Assembly: GCF_023702635.1 (NCBI RefSeq)
Contig: NZ_CP098455.1
Coordinates: forward strand, 62,001 to 126,000
DNA: 64,000 nt
Direction: 5' to 3'
Source: Spongiibacter taiwanensis
GTDB lineage: Bacteria; Pseudomonadota; Gammaproteobacteria; Pseudomonadales; Spongiibacteraceae
The position numbers and the translations under genes are program-made. Below, piece after piece: positions 27,215 through 38,814 of this stretch. Each line of letters starts with the position of its first letter. The first letter of the stretch is position 1. Under the pieces are notes generated by a model. The model did no database searches and had not been told where the DNA came from. It saw only the letters and a program-made list of their open reading frames with translations.

Positions 27215-27589
27215 GTGAACGATAAACGACCTGTGAATCTGGATATCGGGACGATCGCTCTGCCGATCACCGCATATACCTCAATTCTGCATCGCGCCAG
27301 TGGCGTATTTCTGGTAGCCGGCATGGCCGTGCTGATTTGGCTGTTGGGCACAAGTCTCAGCGGCCCAGAGGGCTTTGCTCAAGCTAAGCAGTGCCTGTCT
27401 TCTTTTTGGGGCAAGTTGGTTGTCTGGGCCGTATTGGTGGGCCTGAGCTATCACGCTGCGGCGGGTGTAAAACACCTGATTATGGACGCTGGTATTGGTG
27501 AATCCATGAAGGGCGGCGAGACCGGTTCCAAACTGGTGTTGGCGGTTACGGCAGCAATGGTCATTTTGACGGGGTTGTGGGTATGGTAA
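27215..27589 (+). CDS. sdhC: Succinate dehydrogenase cytochrome b556 subunit
   Basis: This 124-residue membrane anchor has three membrane helices. Family sequences RPVNLDIGTIALPITAYTSILHRASG and the haem-ligand region YHAAAGVKHLIMD (conserved His) are present. With SdhD it holds haem b and the ubiquinone site of complex II. The start is GTG, chosen because MN(D/S)KRPVNLD is the conserved N-terminus in relatives. It overlaps sdhD by 7 bases. Confidence 0.95.
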   Translation: MNDKRPVNLDIGTIALPITAYTSILHRASGVFLVAGMAVLIWLLGTSLSGPEGFAQAKQCLSSFWGKLVVWAVLVGLSYHAAAGVKHLIMDAGIGESMKGGETGSKLVLAVTAAMVILTGLWVW

Positions 27590-27951
27590 AGGCAGTTACA
27601 AGCTTTGGACGCAGCGGCGTCGCCGATTGGTTGATTCAGCGGGTCAGCGGTGTTGTCTTGTTGGCCTACTTGATTGTAGTGGGTGGTTATCTGGTCATGA
27701 ATGGCAGCGGGCTCGATTACGCTACCTGGAAAGGCTTTTTCGATTCTACCTTTATGAAGGTGTTTAGCACTGCAGCAGTGCTCTCAGTCGTCTCCCATGC
27801 GTGGATCGGTTTGTGGGCTGTCTCTACAGATTATCTGACAGAACGCTTGATGGGTGGGCGCGGATTGGTTCTGCGTCTGGCATTTCAAGCTGCATCGGCT
27901 GTCGTTCTGTTTACGTACCTCGTTTGGGGTATGAAGATTCTGTGGGGGTAA
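27583..27951 (+). CDS. sdhD: Succinate dehydrogenase hydrophobic membrane anchor subunit
   Basis: The 122-residue membrane protein has three helices and the motif GVADWLIQRVSGVVLLAYLIV typical of SdhD. HAWIGLWAVSTDYLT supplies quinone and haem-side residues. Its ATG lies inside the end of sdhC (ATGGTAA overlap), so the two subunits are translationally coupled. SdhA starts 3 bases after its stop. Confidence 0.94.
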   Translation: MVKAVTSFGRSGVADWLIQRVSGVVLLAYLIVVGGYLVMNGSGLDYATWKGFFDSTFMKVFSTAAVLSVVSHAWIGLWAVSTDYLTERLMGGRGLVLRLAFQAASAVVLFTYLVWGMKILWG

Positions 27952-27954
27952 TAG

Positions 27955-29727
27955 ATGTCTACTATTCGTACTATTTCGTTTGATGGCGTAATTGTTGGCG
28001 GTGGCGGCGCGGGTATGCGCGCGGCACTGCAGTTGGCCCAGTCTGGTTACAAGACCGCCGTTATTTCCAAAGTCTTCCCAACGCGCTCGCACACGGTGTC
28101 GGCTCAGGGTGGTATTACTTGCGCGATTGCCAGTAACGACCCGAACGACCAGTGGCAGTGGCATATGTATGACACGGTTAAGGGTTCCGACTATATCGGC
28201 GACCAGGACGCCATCGAGTATATGTGCAGCGTGGGTCCCGAGGCGGTGTTTGAGCTGGACCACATGGGTCTGCCGTTCTCCCGTACTGAAGAAGGCCGAA
28301 TTTATCAGCGTCCTTTCGGTGGGCAATCCAAAAATTTCGGTGAGGGCGGTCAGGCTGCCCGCACTTGCGCGGCGGCTGACCGTACTGGTCACGCACTGCT
28401 GCACACGCTGTATCAGGGCAACCTGAAGAATAACACCGTCTTCTTCAATGAGTGGTATGCCACTGATCTGGTGAAGAACCAGGACGGCGCGGTTGTGGGT
28501 GTTATCGCAATCTGCATCGAAACCGGGGAAGTGGTCCACGTCAAATCCAAGGCCACTGTTTTCGCCACCGGCGGCGCAGGTCGTATCTATCAATCTACTA
28601 CCAACGCCCACATCAATACTGGCGACGGTATCGGCATGGCCCTGCGTGCAGGCTTCCCGGTGCAGGACATTGAAATGTGGCAATTTCACCCCACCGGTAT
28701 TGCCGGCGCGGGTGTTCTGGTCACCGAAGGCTGCCGCGGTGAAGGCGGTTACCTGGTAAACAAGGACGGCGAACGCTTTATGGAGCGTTATGCGCCCAAC
28801 GCAAAAGACCTGGCGGGCCGCGATGTGGTTGCCCGCTCCATGACCCTGGAGATTATTGAAGGCCGCGGTTGTGGTCCCAATGGTGATCACGTTTACCTGA
28901 AACTGGATCACCTGGGCGAAGAGGTTCTGGAGAGCCGTCTGCCCGGTATCTGTGAGCTGTCCCGGACCTTTGCCCACGCTGACCCGGTCAAAGAGCCCAT
29001 TCCGGTTATCCCGACCTGTCACTATATGATGGGTGGTATTCCCACCAATATTCACGGCCAGGCCCTGACCGTTGATGCCAACGGCAATGACGTGGTGATC
29101 CCCGGACTGTATGCCTGTGGTGAAGTTGCCTGTGTATCGGTTCACGGCGCTAATCGCCTCGGTGGTAACTCGCTGCTGGATCTGGTGGTGTTCGGTCGCG
29201 CATCTGGTCTGTTCATTGAGAAGGCCCTGCGTGAAGGCATCGACATGCGCGACGCGTCCGAGAGCGATGTTGAACAAGCCATGTCGCGTCTGAACAAGGT
29301 GAACAACACCTCAGGCGGCGAGAAAGTTTCCGCATTGCGCGCCGAGCTGCAAAGCGTCATGCAGAATCACTTCGGTGTATTCCGCAAGGGCGACTTCATG
29401 CAGGAAGGCGTCAAGAAGCTGGCTGATCTGCGTGGCCGCATTGAAAATGCGCATCTGGAAGACAAGAGCAACGCGTACAACACAGCGCGGATCGAAGCCC
29501 TGGAACTGCACAACCTGTTCGAAGTGGCTGAAGCGACCGCCATTGCTGCTGAAGAGCGCAAAGAGAGCCGTGGTGCCCATGCGCGTGAGGACTTCCAGGA
29601 CCGCGATGACGAAAACTGGCTGTGCCACTCCATGTATTTCCCCGGTGAAAAGCGTGTCGGCAAGCGTGCGGTGAATTTCGCACCGAAGACCCGCGAAGCT
29701 TTTGCGCCCAAAGTACGCACCTACTGA
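27955..29727 (+). CDS. sdhA: Succinate dehydrogenase flavoprotein subunit
   Basis: The 590-residue catalytic subunit oxidises succinate to fumarate. It shows the dinucleotide-binding motif [17 protein letters not shown] and the FAD-linking His in [11 protein letters not shown] (about residue 45). Substrate and catalytic regions [31 protein letters not shown] and [17 protein letters not shown] are intact. The length matches E. coli SdhA (588). It is part of complex II at the inner membrane. Confidence 0.97.
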   Translation: MSTIRTISFDGVIVGGGGAGMRAALQLAQSGYKTAVISKVFPTRSHTVSAQGGITCAIASNDPNDQWQWHMYDTVKGSDYIGDQDAIEYMCSVGPEAVFELDHMGLPFSRTEEGRIYQRPFGGQSKNFGEGGQAARTCAAADRTGHALLHTLYQGNLKNNTVFFNEWYATDLVKNQDGAVVGVIAICIETGEVVHVKSKATVFATGGAGRIYQSTTNAHINTGDGIGMALRAGFPVQDIEMWQFHPTGIAGAGVLVTEGCRGEGGYLVNKDGERFMERYAPNAKDLAGRDVVARSMTLEIIEGRGCGPNGDHVYLKLDHLGEEVLESRLPGICELSRTFAHADPVKEPIPVIPTCHYMMGGIPTNIHGQALTVDANGNDVVIPGLYACGEVACVSVHGANRLGGNSLLDLVVFGRASGLFIEKALREGIDMRDASESDVEQAMSRLNKVNNTSGGEKVSALRAELQSVMQNHFGVFRKGDFMQEGVKKLADLRGRIENAHLEDKSNAYNTARIEALELHNLFEVAEATAIAAEERKESRGAHAREDFQDRDDENWLCHSMYFPGEKRVGKRAVNFAPKTREAFAPKVRTY

Positions 29728-29744
29728 TTTAGGGGAGAGAGAAA

Positions 29745-30461
29745 ATGTTGAAAGTCAGCCTCTATCGTTACAATCCCGAAGTCGATCAAGAGCCCTATAT
29801 GCAGGACACCGAGATCGACACCGGTGGCAAAGACCTGATGGTGCTGGACGTACTTGAGCTGCTCAAGGCTCAGGATCCGTCTCTGACCTACCGCCGCAGC
29901 TGCCGCGAAGGTGTGTGTGGCTCCGACGGTATGAACATTAACGGCAAGAACGGTCTTGCCTGTATCACGCCAATTTCCGAGGCCCTGAAAAATGGCAAAG
30001 GCGGCAACACCCTGGTGCTGCGCCCACTGCCTGGTCTGCCGGTCATTCGCGACCTGATCATCGACATGAGCTTGTTCTACAAGCAGTACGAGAAGATCAA
30101 ACCGTTCTTGATCAATAACACGCCGGCGCCCGCAATCGAGCGTCTGCAATCACCCGAAGAGCGTGAAAAGCTGGACGGCCTGTACGAGTGTATTCTGTGT
30201 GCGTGCTGTTCTACTGCCTGTCCGTCTTTCTGGTGGAACCCGGATCGCTTTATCGGTCCGAGTGGTCTGCTGCAGGCCTACCGTTTTCTGGCAGACAGCC
30301 GGGACACGGCGACCGAACAGCGTTTGGCCGAGCTGGATGATCCGTTCAGTGTATTCCGCTGTCACGGCATTCAGAATTGCGTCAATGTTTGCCCCAAGGG
30401 ACTCAATCCCACCAAGGCAATTGGCCACATCCGGAATATGTTGCTGAGCAGGGCAACCTGA
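29745..30461 (+). CDS. sdhB: Succinate dehydrogenase iron-sulfur subunit
   Basis: This 238-residue electron-transfer subunit carries the 2Fe-2S ligands SCREGVCGSDGMNINGKNGLAC. The 4Fe-4S and 3Fe-4S ligands are CILCACCSTACPSFWWN and CHGIQNCVNVCPKGLNP. A strong AGGGGAGAGAGA precedes the ATG. It is the last sdh gene; a 263-bp spacer with several small hairpins leads to sucA. Confidence 0.97.
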   Translation: MLKVSLYRYNPEVDQEPYMQDTEIDTGGKDLMVLDVLELLKAQDPSLTYRRSCREGVCGSDGMNINGKNGLACITPISEALKNGKGGNTLVLRPLPGLPVIRDLIIDMSLFYKQYEKIKPFLINNTPAPAIERLQSPEEREKLDGLYECILCACCSTACPSFWWNPDRFIGPSGLLQAYRFLADSRDTATEQRLAELDDPFSVFRCHGIQNCVNVCPKGLNPTKAIGHIRNMLLSRAT

Positions 30462-30587
30462 TATTCCGCCCGATTTTTCGGGAAATTTAATCTGCGCAAA
30501 TGTGTCCTTGGGCGCCTGGCAGTATCGGGCGCCGCAATGAATACAACTCGGTGCTTACCGGCACTAAACGAGCATATAACGTATTGA

Positions 30588-30642
30588 AGGGAATGGGCGT
30601 TCCCTGTGGTAACACTGGAGTCTGCCGCATACACTAATGCGG
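30588..30642 (+). other. Two small hairpins in the sdhB-sucA spacer
   Basis: AGGGAA/TTCCCT (30588-30593 with 30600-30605, loop TGGGCG) and CCGCAT/ATGCGG (30625-30630 with 30637-30642, loop ACACTA) are perfect 6-bp stems. There is no U-tract, so these look like processing or stability elements rather than terminators. A TATAAC at 30575-30580 could be a -10, but no good -35 is seen. Confidence 0.35.
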
Positions 30643-30724
30643 TAAGACCAGGCAGGGTGGGTCGAGCCTTATCGGGCCCGGCGCCATTCAGGCGGCCACT
30701 TCCCTCGCTTTTAGGTGGACAAGA

Positions 30725-33562
30725 ATGCAGAAAGCGTCAATGGAGCTGCTATGGAAAAGCTCCCATATTTCAGGTGGTAATGCGAGCTACGTCGAAGCTC
30801 TTTACGAAACTTACCTCACTGATCCCAATGCCGTTCCGGAAGAATGGCGCAGCTATTTCCAGCAATTGCCGCGTTCCAGCGAGCAGACCCTCAACGATAT
30901 TCCCCACAGTCCTATTCAACAACACTTTGCCAAGTTGGCCCGCTCATCTGTGCGGGTGAATGGTGCAGCAAGTGGTGGTGAAATCAGCGAGCACGAACGC
31001 AAGCAGGTTAGAGTCATCCAGCTGGTCAGCGCCTATCGCCAGCGGGGCCATCAGGAGGCCCAGCTCGACCCCCTCGGTTTGTGGCAGCGCCCGCGAGTAC
31101 CCGATCTCGAATTGCAATATCATCAGCTGACTGAAGCCGACCTGGATACCGTATTCCAAACCGGCAGCCTCTATATTGGCAAAGACAGTGCCACCCTCCG
31201 GGAAATCTACCAAGCAATTCGTGACACCTACTGCCGATCCATCGGTGCCGAATTCATGCACATTGTCGACACCCGTGAGCGGGCGTGGATTCAGCAGCGT
31301 ATGGAGAGCGTACGCTCCCAACCAGAATACAGTCTCGAGGCTCGCCAGCATTTGCTGGAGCGGCTGACCGCGGCGGAAGGCCTGGAAAAATCCTTGGGCT
31401 CGAAGTACCCGGGTACCAAGCGCTTTGGTCTGGAAGGGGGCGAAAGCCTTATTCCGATGATGGACGCCGTCATTCAACGGGCCGGCTCCTACGGCGCCAA
31501 GGAAATGGTGATCGGCATGGCCCACCGGGGTCGTTTGAATCTGCTGGTCAACATTCTGGGGAAAAACCCCGCCGAGCTGTTCGACGAATTTGAAGGCAAG
31601 GTCAAATATCAGGGTTCTGCAGACGTTAAATACCACCAGGGTTTCTCTTCCAATGTGATGACCCCGGGCGGTGAAGTCCACTTGGCGCTGGCCTTTAACC
31701 CGTCTCACCTGGAAATCGTTTCACCCGTCGTTGAGGGCTCAGTGCGGGCCCGTCAAGATCGACGCAATGACCCAGTGGGCGACAAAGTGGTACCCATCGT
31801 GCTGCACGGTGACGCCGCTTTTGCTGGTCAGGGTGTGGTCATGGAAACCTTCCAGATGTCCCAGACCCGGGCGTACAAGACCGGTGGCACAATCCACATC
31901 GTGATCAACAACCAGGTCGGTTTTACCACCAGCCGCCAGGATGACGCCCGGTCCACTGAGTACTGTACCGACGTTGCCAAGATGGTTCAGGCGCCGATTT
32001 TCCACGTCAACGGCGACGATCCCGAAGCGGTGCTGTTTGTCAGCCAGCTGGCCGCAGATTTCCGTCAAGAATTCAAGAAAGACGTGGTAGTGGATCTGGT
32101 CTGTTATCGCCGTCGCGGCCACAATGAGGCCGATGAGCCCTCGGGCACCCAGCCGTTGATGTACTCCAAGATTTCCAAGCAGAAGACCACCTGCGCGCTG
32201 TACGTGCAAAAGCTGGTTGATGCTGGGGTGATCACTAGTGACTATGCGAGCGCGCTGGCCGACGACTACCGTCAGGCCTTGGACAATGGCGAGCACGTGG
32301 CCAAGAGCCTGGTGAAAGAGCCGAATAAAGAATTGTTCGTCGACTGGTCGCCCTACTTGGGGCACGCCTGGGATGTACCAGGTGACACCCGGATCGATGC
32401 CAAGCTGCTCAAAGAGGCCGCCGACGGTGCCAACCGGATTCCGGAAGGGATCAGTGTTCAGCGCCAGGTGGCCAAGATTTATGAAGATCGCGCAAAAATG
32501 GCCGTTGGCGCCATGCCGATCAACTGGGGCTTTGCCGAGACGCTGGCCTATGCGACCTTGCTCAAGCAGGGCAGCCATGTGCGGATCACTGGTCAGGACG
32601 TGGGACGGGGGACCTTCTCCCACCGCCATGCGGTGATTCACAACCAGAAAGACGGTGAGCGCTATGTGCCCCTGCAAAATCTTGCTGAAGATCAGGCAGA
32701 TTTTGCCATCTATGATTCGCTGCTGTCGGAAGAGGCTGTGTTGGCCTTTGAATACGGCTACGCGACTACCCGCCCCAATGCCCTGGTAATCTGGGAAGCC
32801 CAGTTCGGTGATTTCGCCAACGGTGCCCAGGTGGTTATCGACCAGTTTATTAGCAGTGGTGAGCTCAAGTGGGGGCGCCTGTGTGGCCTCACCATGCTGC
32901 TGCCCCACGGCTATGAAGGGCAGGGGCCTGAGCACTCCTCAGCGCGTCTTGAGCGCTTCTTGCAATTGTGCGCCGAGCACAATATTCAGGTTTGCGTGCC
33001 ATCAACACCAGCTCAGGTGTACCACATGCTGCGGCGGCAGGTGGTACGGCCGCTGCGTCGGCCATTGGTAGTGATGTCGCCGAAGAGTTTGCTGCGCCAC
33101 AAAGAAGCGATTTCTACCCTGGAAGAGTTGCATAGCGGCCAGTTCCAGAGTGTGATCGATGAAACCGACAACCTCGACAAATCCAAGGTGACCCGCCTGA
33201 TTTTGTGTTGCGGCAAGGTTTATTACGACTTGCGTGATGCCCGTCGGGAGCACGGCAAAGATTCCATTGCCATTGTTCGTCTGGAGCAGATTTATCCCTT
33301 CCCCTACGACGATCTGCGCGCGGTGATTGCCCAATACCCCAATCTGAAGAAGGTGGTGTGGTGTCAGGAAGAGCCTCGCAACCAGGGCGCCTGGTACAAC
33401 AGTCGCCATCGCATGGCCCGGGTAATCCGTAGCTTCAAGCCAGAGAAAAACCTGCTTTTGGGCTATGTTGGTCGGGAACCGTCGGCCTCACCGGCGGCGG
33501 GCTACATGGCCCTTCACATTGAGCAGCAGCAGAAGTTCATCACCGAGGCCCTGAAACTCTAG
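30725..33562 (+). CDS. sucA: 2-oxoglutarate dehydrogenase E1 component
   Basis: The 945-residue thiamine-diphosphate enzyme decarboxylates 2-oxoglutarate and passes the succinyl group to SucB. The N-terminal E2-binding segment (SYVEALYETYLTDPNAVPEEWRSYF), EGGESLIPMMDAVIQRAGSYGAKEMVIGMAHRGRLN and FNPSHLEIVSPVVEGSVRARQ are all family hallmarks. So is the TDP pocket GDAAFAGQGVVMETFQMSQ, which continues to the conserved NNQVGFTTS. The length is close to E. coli SucA (933). It opens the suc part of the operon. Confidence 0.97.
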   Translation: MQKASMELLWKSSHISGGNASYVEALYETYLTDPNAVPEEWRSYFQQLPRSSEQTLNDIPHSPIQQHFAKLARSSVRVNGAASGGEISEHERKQVRVIQLVSAYRQRGHQEAQLDPLGLWQRPRVPDLELQYHQLTEADLDTVFQTGSLYIGKDSATLREIYQAIRDTYCRSIGAEFMHIVDTRERAWIQQRMESVRSQPEYSLEARQHLLERLTAAEGLEKSLGSKYPGTKRFGLEGGESLIPMMDAVIQRAGSYGAKEMVIGMAHRGRLNLLVNILGKNPAELFDEFEGKVKYQGSADVKYHQGFSSNVMTPGGEVHLALAFNPSHLEIVSPVVEGSVRARQDRRNDPVGDKVVPIVLHGDAAFAGQGVVMETFQMSQTRAYKTGGTIHIVINNQVGFTTSRQDDARSTEYCTDVAKMVQAPIFHVNGDDPEAVLFVSQLAADFRQEFKKDVVVDLVCYRRRGHNEADEPSGTQPLMYSKISKQKTTCALYVQKLVDAGVITSDYASALADDYRQALDNGEHVAKSLVKEPNKELFVDWSPYLGHAWDVPGDTRIDAKLLKEAADGANRIPEGISVQRQVAKIYEDRAKMAVGAMPINWGFAETLAYATLLKQGSHVRITGQDVGRGTFSHRHAVIHNQKDGERYVPLQNLAEDQADFAIYDSLLSEEAVLAFEYGYATTRPNALVIWEAQFGDFANGAQVVIDQFISSGELKWGRLCGLTMLLPHGYEGQGPEHSSARLERFLQLCAEHNIQVCVPSTPAQVYHMLRRQVVRPLRRPLVVMSPKSLLRHKEAISTLEELHSGQFQSVIDETDNLDKSKVTRLILCCGKVYYDLRDARREHGKDSIAIVRLEQIYPFPYDDLRAVIAQYPNLKKVVWCQEEPRNQGAWYNSRHRMARVIRSFKPEKNLLLGYVGREPSASPAAGYMALHIEQQQKFITEALKL

Positions 33563-33627
33563 GGCCTCGATGGTTTATTTCTCCACATTCTAACGATATT
33601 GCAGCGACCCATACGACAGGATAGAAG

Positions 33628-34842
33628 ATGAGTACAGACATTAAAGCCCCTACTTTTCCAGAATCTGTGGCCGATGGCACCATTGCCACCTGGCACAAAC
33701 AAGTGGGTGAGGCTGTCAGCCGGGATGAGCCCCTCGTCGATATTGAAACCGACAAAGTGGTGCTCGAAGTTGTTGCGCCTGCCGACGGCGTGTTGAAGGA
33801 AATTCTCAAGCAGGAAGGTGATACCGTTCTCAGTGATGAGGTGGTAGCCGTGTTTGAAGAGGGCGCTGCCGCCAGTGCGTCGGCGCCTGAGAAAGCGGCT
33901 GAACCGGAACAAGCTCCGGCTGCTGAAGGTGAGCTCAAGGCAAGCCCCGCTGCCCGTAAGATGATTGATGAGCAGGGTCTGGACGCCAGCCAAATCAAGG
34001 CGACAGGCAAGGGCGGTTTGATCACAAAAGAAGATGTTCTCAATCACAAGCCCGCCGCCGCGGCGGCTAGCCCCGCGCCCGCTGCTGCCAAATCGGCCGC
34101 ACCGGCACCGTCTGCTGCAGTGGATATTCCTGCCGGTGACCGGGTTGAAAAGCGCGTGCCGATGACTCGCCTCCGGGCCCGCATTGCTGAGCGCCTGCTG
34201 GACGCCTCTCAGAACACAGCGATGTTGACCACCTTTAACGAGGTCAACATGCAGCCCGTGATGGAACTGCGCAGCCAGTACAAAGAGCTGTTTGAAAAGA
34301 CGCACAACGGCACCCGTCTGGGCTTTATGGGCTTCTTTGTTAAAGCCGCTTGTGAAGCACTGAAGCGCTTCCCGGTGGTGAACGCCTCTATCGATGGTGG
34401 TGATGTGGTTTACCACGGCTACCAGGATGTTGGTGTTGCTGTGTCTACCGATAAAGGTCTGGTGGTTCCCGTACTGCGCGATGCCGATAACATGAGCCTG
34501 GCGCAAATCGAAGACAAGGTTCGTGAGTTTGGTCTGCGCGCCCGGGACGGCAAGCTGGGTATCGAAGACATGACCGGCGGTACCTTCACCATTACCAACG
34601 GCGGCGTATTTGGCTCACTGATCTCTACCCCCATTTTGAACCCGCCGCAAACTGCCATTCTGGGTATGCACAAAATCCAAGAGCGGCCGATGGCGGTGAA
34701 TGGCAAAGTGGAAATTTTGCCGATGATGTACTTGGCGCTGTCCTACGATCACCGTTTGCTCGATGGTAAAGATGCGGTGCAATTCCTGGTGGCTATCAAA
34801 GACCTGCTTGAAGATCCGGCCCGAATTCTGCTTGAGGTCTGA
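33628..34842 (+). CDS. sucB: 2-oxoglutarate dehydrogenase E2, dihydrolipoamide succinyltransferase
   Basis: The 404-residue core subunit has one lipoyl domain (residues 1-77, lipoylated Lys in [11 protein letters not shown]) and an Ala/Pro linker. A peripheral-subunit-binding domain follows ([20 protein letters not shown]), then a second linker and the acyltransferase domain ending with the catalytic [13 protein letters not shown]. It transfers succinyl to CoA in the 2-oxoglutarate dehydrogenase complex. It lies 65 bases after sucA. Confidence 0.97.
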   Translation: MSTDIKAPTFPESVADGTIATWHKQVGEAVSRDEPLVDIETDKVVLEVVAPADGVLKEILKQEGDTVLSDEVVAVFEEGAAASASAPEKAAEPEQAPAAEGELKASPAARKMIDEQGLDASQIKATGKGGLITKEDVLNHKPAAAAASPAPAAAKSAAPAPSAAVDIPAGDRVEKRVPMTRLRARIAERLLDASQNTAMLTTFNEVNMQPVMELRSQYKELFEKTHNGTRLGFMGFFVKAACEALKRFPVVNASIDGGDVVYHGYQDVGVAVSTDKGLVVPVLRDADNMSLAQIEDKVREFGLRARDGKLGIEDMTGGTFTITNGGVFGSLISTPILNPPQTAILGMHKIQERPMAVNGKVEILPMMYLALSYDHRLLDGKDAVQFLVAIKDLLEDPARILLEV

Positions 34843-34897
34843 TCTCCGGCGCTGATAGCGACTGAACGCATGGCGGTGGATAGACCACCGCCGCTGA

Positions 34898-36355
<1,458 letters not shown>

Positions 36356-36372
36356 ATTTGCGGTGGTGTGCG

Positions 36373-36414
36373 AATTTCGGGAAAATGAGCTCCCGAAATT
36401 TGCGCGCTAGCGCA
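36373..36414 (+). other. Tandem hairpins between lpdA and sucC
   Basis: AATTTCGGGA / TCCCGAAATT (36373-36382 with 36391-36400, loop of 8) is a 10-bp perfect stem. It is followed at once by TGCGC, GCTA, GCGCA (36401-36414). No U-tract follows. They may act as RNA processing or stability signals that let sucCD be expressed differently from sucAB-lpdA. Confidence 0.5.
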
Positions 36415-36494
36415 ATGTGCAGAGGGAGCGGGTCAAAACACTGACAGGTTGTACCCCGCATAACACTTCCACAGACCGAGATGGTAAATCCAAC

Positions 36495-37661
36495 ATGAAC
36501 CTTCACGAGTACCAGGGCAAACAACTGTTTGCTGAATACGGGCTGCCTGTTTCTAAGGGCTACGCCTGTGATACCCCGGAAGAGGCCGCAGCGGCGGCAG
36601 ACAAAATTGGCGGTGACAAATGGGTTGTAAAAGCCCAGGTTCACGCCGGTGGTCGCGGCAAAGCTGGCGGCGTAAAGCTGGTTGACAGCAAAGACGAGAT
36701 CAAAGCCTTCGCCGAAAAATGGCTGGGCAAGAACCTGGTGACCTATCAGACTGATGAAAACGGTCAGCCAGTGTCTAAAATTCTGGTTGAGTCCTGCACT
36801 GACATCGACAAAGAACTGTACCTCGGTGCCGTTGTTGACCGTGGCAGCCGCCGCATCGTTTTCATGGCCTCCACCGAAGGTGGTGTTGAGATCGAGAAAG
36901 TTGCTGAAGAGACCCCTGAGAAAATCCTCAAGGCGACCATTGATCCCCTGACAGGCGCGCAGCCTTACCAGGGCCGCGAGCTGGCCTTCAAACTGGGTCT
37001 GAACCCCGCTCAGGTAAAGCAGTTCGTCAGCATCTTCCTGGGCCTGGCAAAAATGTTCCAGGAAAAAGACCTGGCCCTGCTGGAAATCAACCCGCTGGTT
37101 ATCACCAGTGAAGGCAACCTGCATTGCCTGGACGCCAAAGTGGTTATCGACGGCAATGCAATTTACCGTCACAAAGACCTGCAAGCGATGCACGATCCGT
37201 CCCAGGACGACGCCCGTGAAGCGCGCGCTGCAGAGTGGGACCTGAACTACGTTGCCCTGACTGGCAACATCGGCTGCATGGTTAACGGCGCCGGTTTGGC
37301 GATGGGTACCATGGACATCGTGTCCCTGCACGGCGGTTTCCCTGCAAACTTCCTCGACGTAGGCGGTGGTGCAACCAAAGAGCGTGTAACTGAAGCGTTC
37401 AAAATCATCCTCGAAGACAGCAAAGTGAAAGCCGTTCTGGTCAATATCTTCGGCGGTATCGTCCGTTGTGACCTGATTGCCGAGGGTATCATCGGCGCGG
37501 TAAAAGAAGTGGGCGTCAGCGTTCCTGTTGTTGTGCGCCTCGAAGGTAACAATGCTGAACTGGGTTCCAAATTGCTGTCTGAGTCTGGCCTGGCCATCAT
37601 TGCCGCTACCAGCCTCACCGACGCTGCCCAGCAGGCTGTAAAAGCAGCGGAGGGTAAATAA
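36495..37661 (+). CDS. sucC: Succinyl-CoA synthetase beta subunit
   Basis: The 388-residue ATP-grasp subunit converts succinyl-CoA to succinate with substrate-level phosphorylation. The start [22 protein letters not shown] and [19 protein letters not shown] are diagnostic. [15 protein letters not shown] and [16 protein letters not shown] near the end are equally so. The frame is open upstream, but the ATG at 36495 gives exactly the E. coli length (388). The stop overlaps the sucD start by one base (TAATG). Confidence 0.97.
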   Translation: MNLHEYQGKQLFAEYGLPVSKGYACDTPEEAAAAADKIGGDKWVVKAQVHAGGRGKAGGVKLVDSKDEIKAFAEKWLGKNLVTYQTDENGQPVSKILVESCTDIDKELYLGAVVDRGSRRIVFMASTEGGVEIEKVAEETPEKILKATIDPLTGAQPYQGRELAFKLGLNPAQVKQFVSIFLGLAKMFQEKDLALLEINPLVITSEGNLHCLDAKVVIDGNAIYRHKDLQAMHDPSQDDAREARAAEWDLNYVALTGNIGCMVNGAGLAMGTMDIVSLHGGFPANFLDVGGGATKERVTEAFKIILEDSKVKAVLVNIFGGIVRCDLIAEGIIGAVKEVGVSVPVVVRLEGNNAELGSKLLSESGLAIIAATSLTDAAQQAVKAAEGK

Positions 37662-38533
37662 TGGCTATTCTGATCAATAAAGACACCAAGGTAATCTGTC
37701 AGGGCTTTACTGGCGGTCAGGGGACTTTCCACTCTGAGCAAGCGATTGCCTACGGCACCAAAATGGTTGGCGGTGTAACCCCCGGTAAGGGCGGTACTGA
37801 GCACCTGGGTCTGCCCGTATTCAACACGGTTCAGGACGCAGTCGACGCAACCGGCGCAGAAGCCTCTGTGATCTACGTTCCCGCCGCATTCTGTAAGGAT
37901 TCTATCCTTGAAGCAGCTAACGCTGGCATCAAACTGATCGTATGCATCACCGAGCACATCCCTGTTATGGATATGCTCGAGTGTAAAGTGAAGTGCGACG
38001 AGCTCGGCGTACGCCTGATTGGTCCAAACTGCCCCGGTGTGATCACCCCCGGTGAGTGCAAAATTGGCATTATGCCTGGCCACATTCACCTGCCCGGCAA
38101 GGTCGGTATCGTATCTCGCTCCGGTACCCTGACTTACGAAGCGGTTAAGCAGACAACTGACTACGGTTTCGGCCAGTCCACTTGTGTGGGCATTGGTGGT
38201 GACCCGATTCCCGGTTCTAACTTCATCGACATTCTGGCGATGTTTGAGCAAGACCCCGGCACCGAGGCCATTGTCATGATCGGTGAAATCGGTGGTAGCG
38301 CCGAGGAAGAGGCCGCCGCTTACATCAAGGCTAACGTAACCAAGCCTGTGGTTTCCTACATTGCTGGTGTGACTGCACCTCCAGGCAAGCGTATGGGCCA
38401 CGCCGGTGCGATTATTTCCGGTGGTAAAGGCACCGCAGATGAAAAATTTGCTGCGTTGGAAGATGCCGGTGTTAAAACCGTGCGCTCCCTGGCACAAATT
38501 GGTGACGCACTGAAAGAAGTAACTGGCTGGTAA
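37661..38533 (+). CDS. sucD: Succinyl-CoA synthetase alpha subunit
   Basis: The 290-residue CoA-binding subunit contains [51 protein letters not shown] and the phosphohistidine region [14 protein letters not shown]. It is translationally coupled to sucC and followed 15 bases later by a strong terminator, marking the end of the sdh-suc operon. Confidence 0.97.
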   Translation: MAILINKDTKVICQGFTGGQGTFHSEQAIAYGTKMVGGVTPGKGGTEHLGLPVFNTVQDAVDATGAEASVIYVPAAFCKDSILEAANAGIKLIVCITEHIPVMDMLECKVKCDELGVRLIGPNCPGVITPGECKIGIMPGHIHLPGKVGIVSRSGTLTYEAVKQTTDYGFGQSTCVGIGGDPIPGSNFIDILAMFEQDPGTEAIVMIGEIGGSAEEEAAAYIKANVTKPVVSYIAGVTAPPGKRMGHAGAIISGGKGTADEKFAALEDAGVKTVRSLAQIGDALKEVTGW

Positions 38534-38548
38534 GGTCGGTTCTGCTTC

Positions 38549-38576
38549 AAAAAAGGCGGCTTAGGCCGCCTTTTTT
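38549..38576 (+). terminator. Rho-independent terminator after sucD
   Basis: AAAAAAGGCGGC, loop TTAG, GCCGCCTTTTTT is a 12-bp perfect stem with a T-tract on one side and an A-tract on the other, so it could work in both directions. Confidence 0.93.
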
Positions 38577-38814
38577 GTGCCCGAAAATTGAGTTTCCGCA
38601 TGGGCGTTCTGGTGCTGGTGTCTGGTGTTGGTGCTAGGTGTAGCTGCTAGGTATGGATGCTTGCCCAGTTTTTGTAATCACTGCTAACATCTGGCTGTCG
38701 GCGCTCGGAATCAGCAGGCTTAATTGACCTGCAGTCATGCGGAAACATTGAGTCAGCGCGATCCGCGTATGGCGATCTTCGAGCCACTAATAAGAACAAG
38801 CGTGGAGAGAGAAA

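Noticed and set aside
27784-29277. 497-codon open frame on the minus strand across sdhD/sdhA
   Set aside because: It mirrors highly conserved SdhA coding sequence, has no recognisable domain and lacks a start signal; it is a codon-bias shadow.
31739-32935. 398-codon open frame opposite sucA
   Set aside because: It is antisense to conserved SucA with a His/Gly/Val-rich composition typical of reverse reading of GC-rich genes.
37247-38497. 416-codon open frame opposite sucC and sucD
   Set aside because: It is a shadow of two conserved genes; the translated sequence shows no family features.
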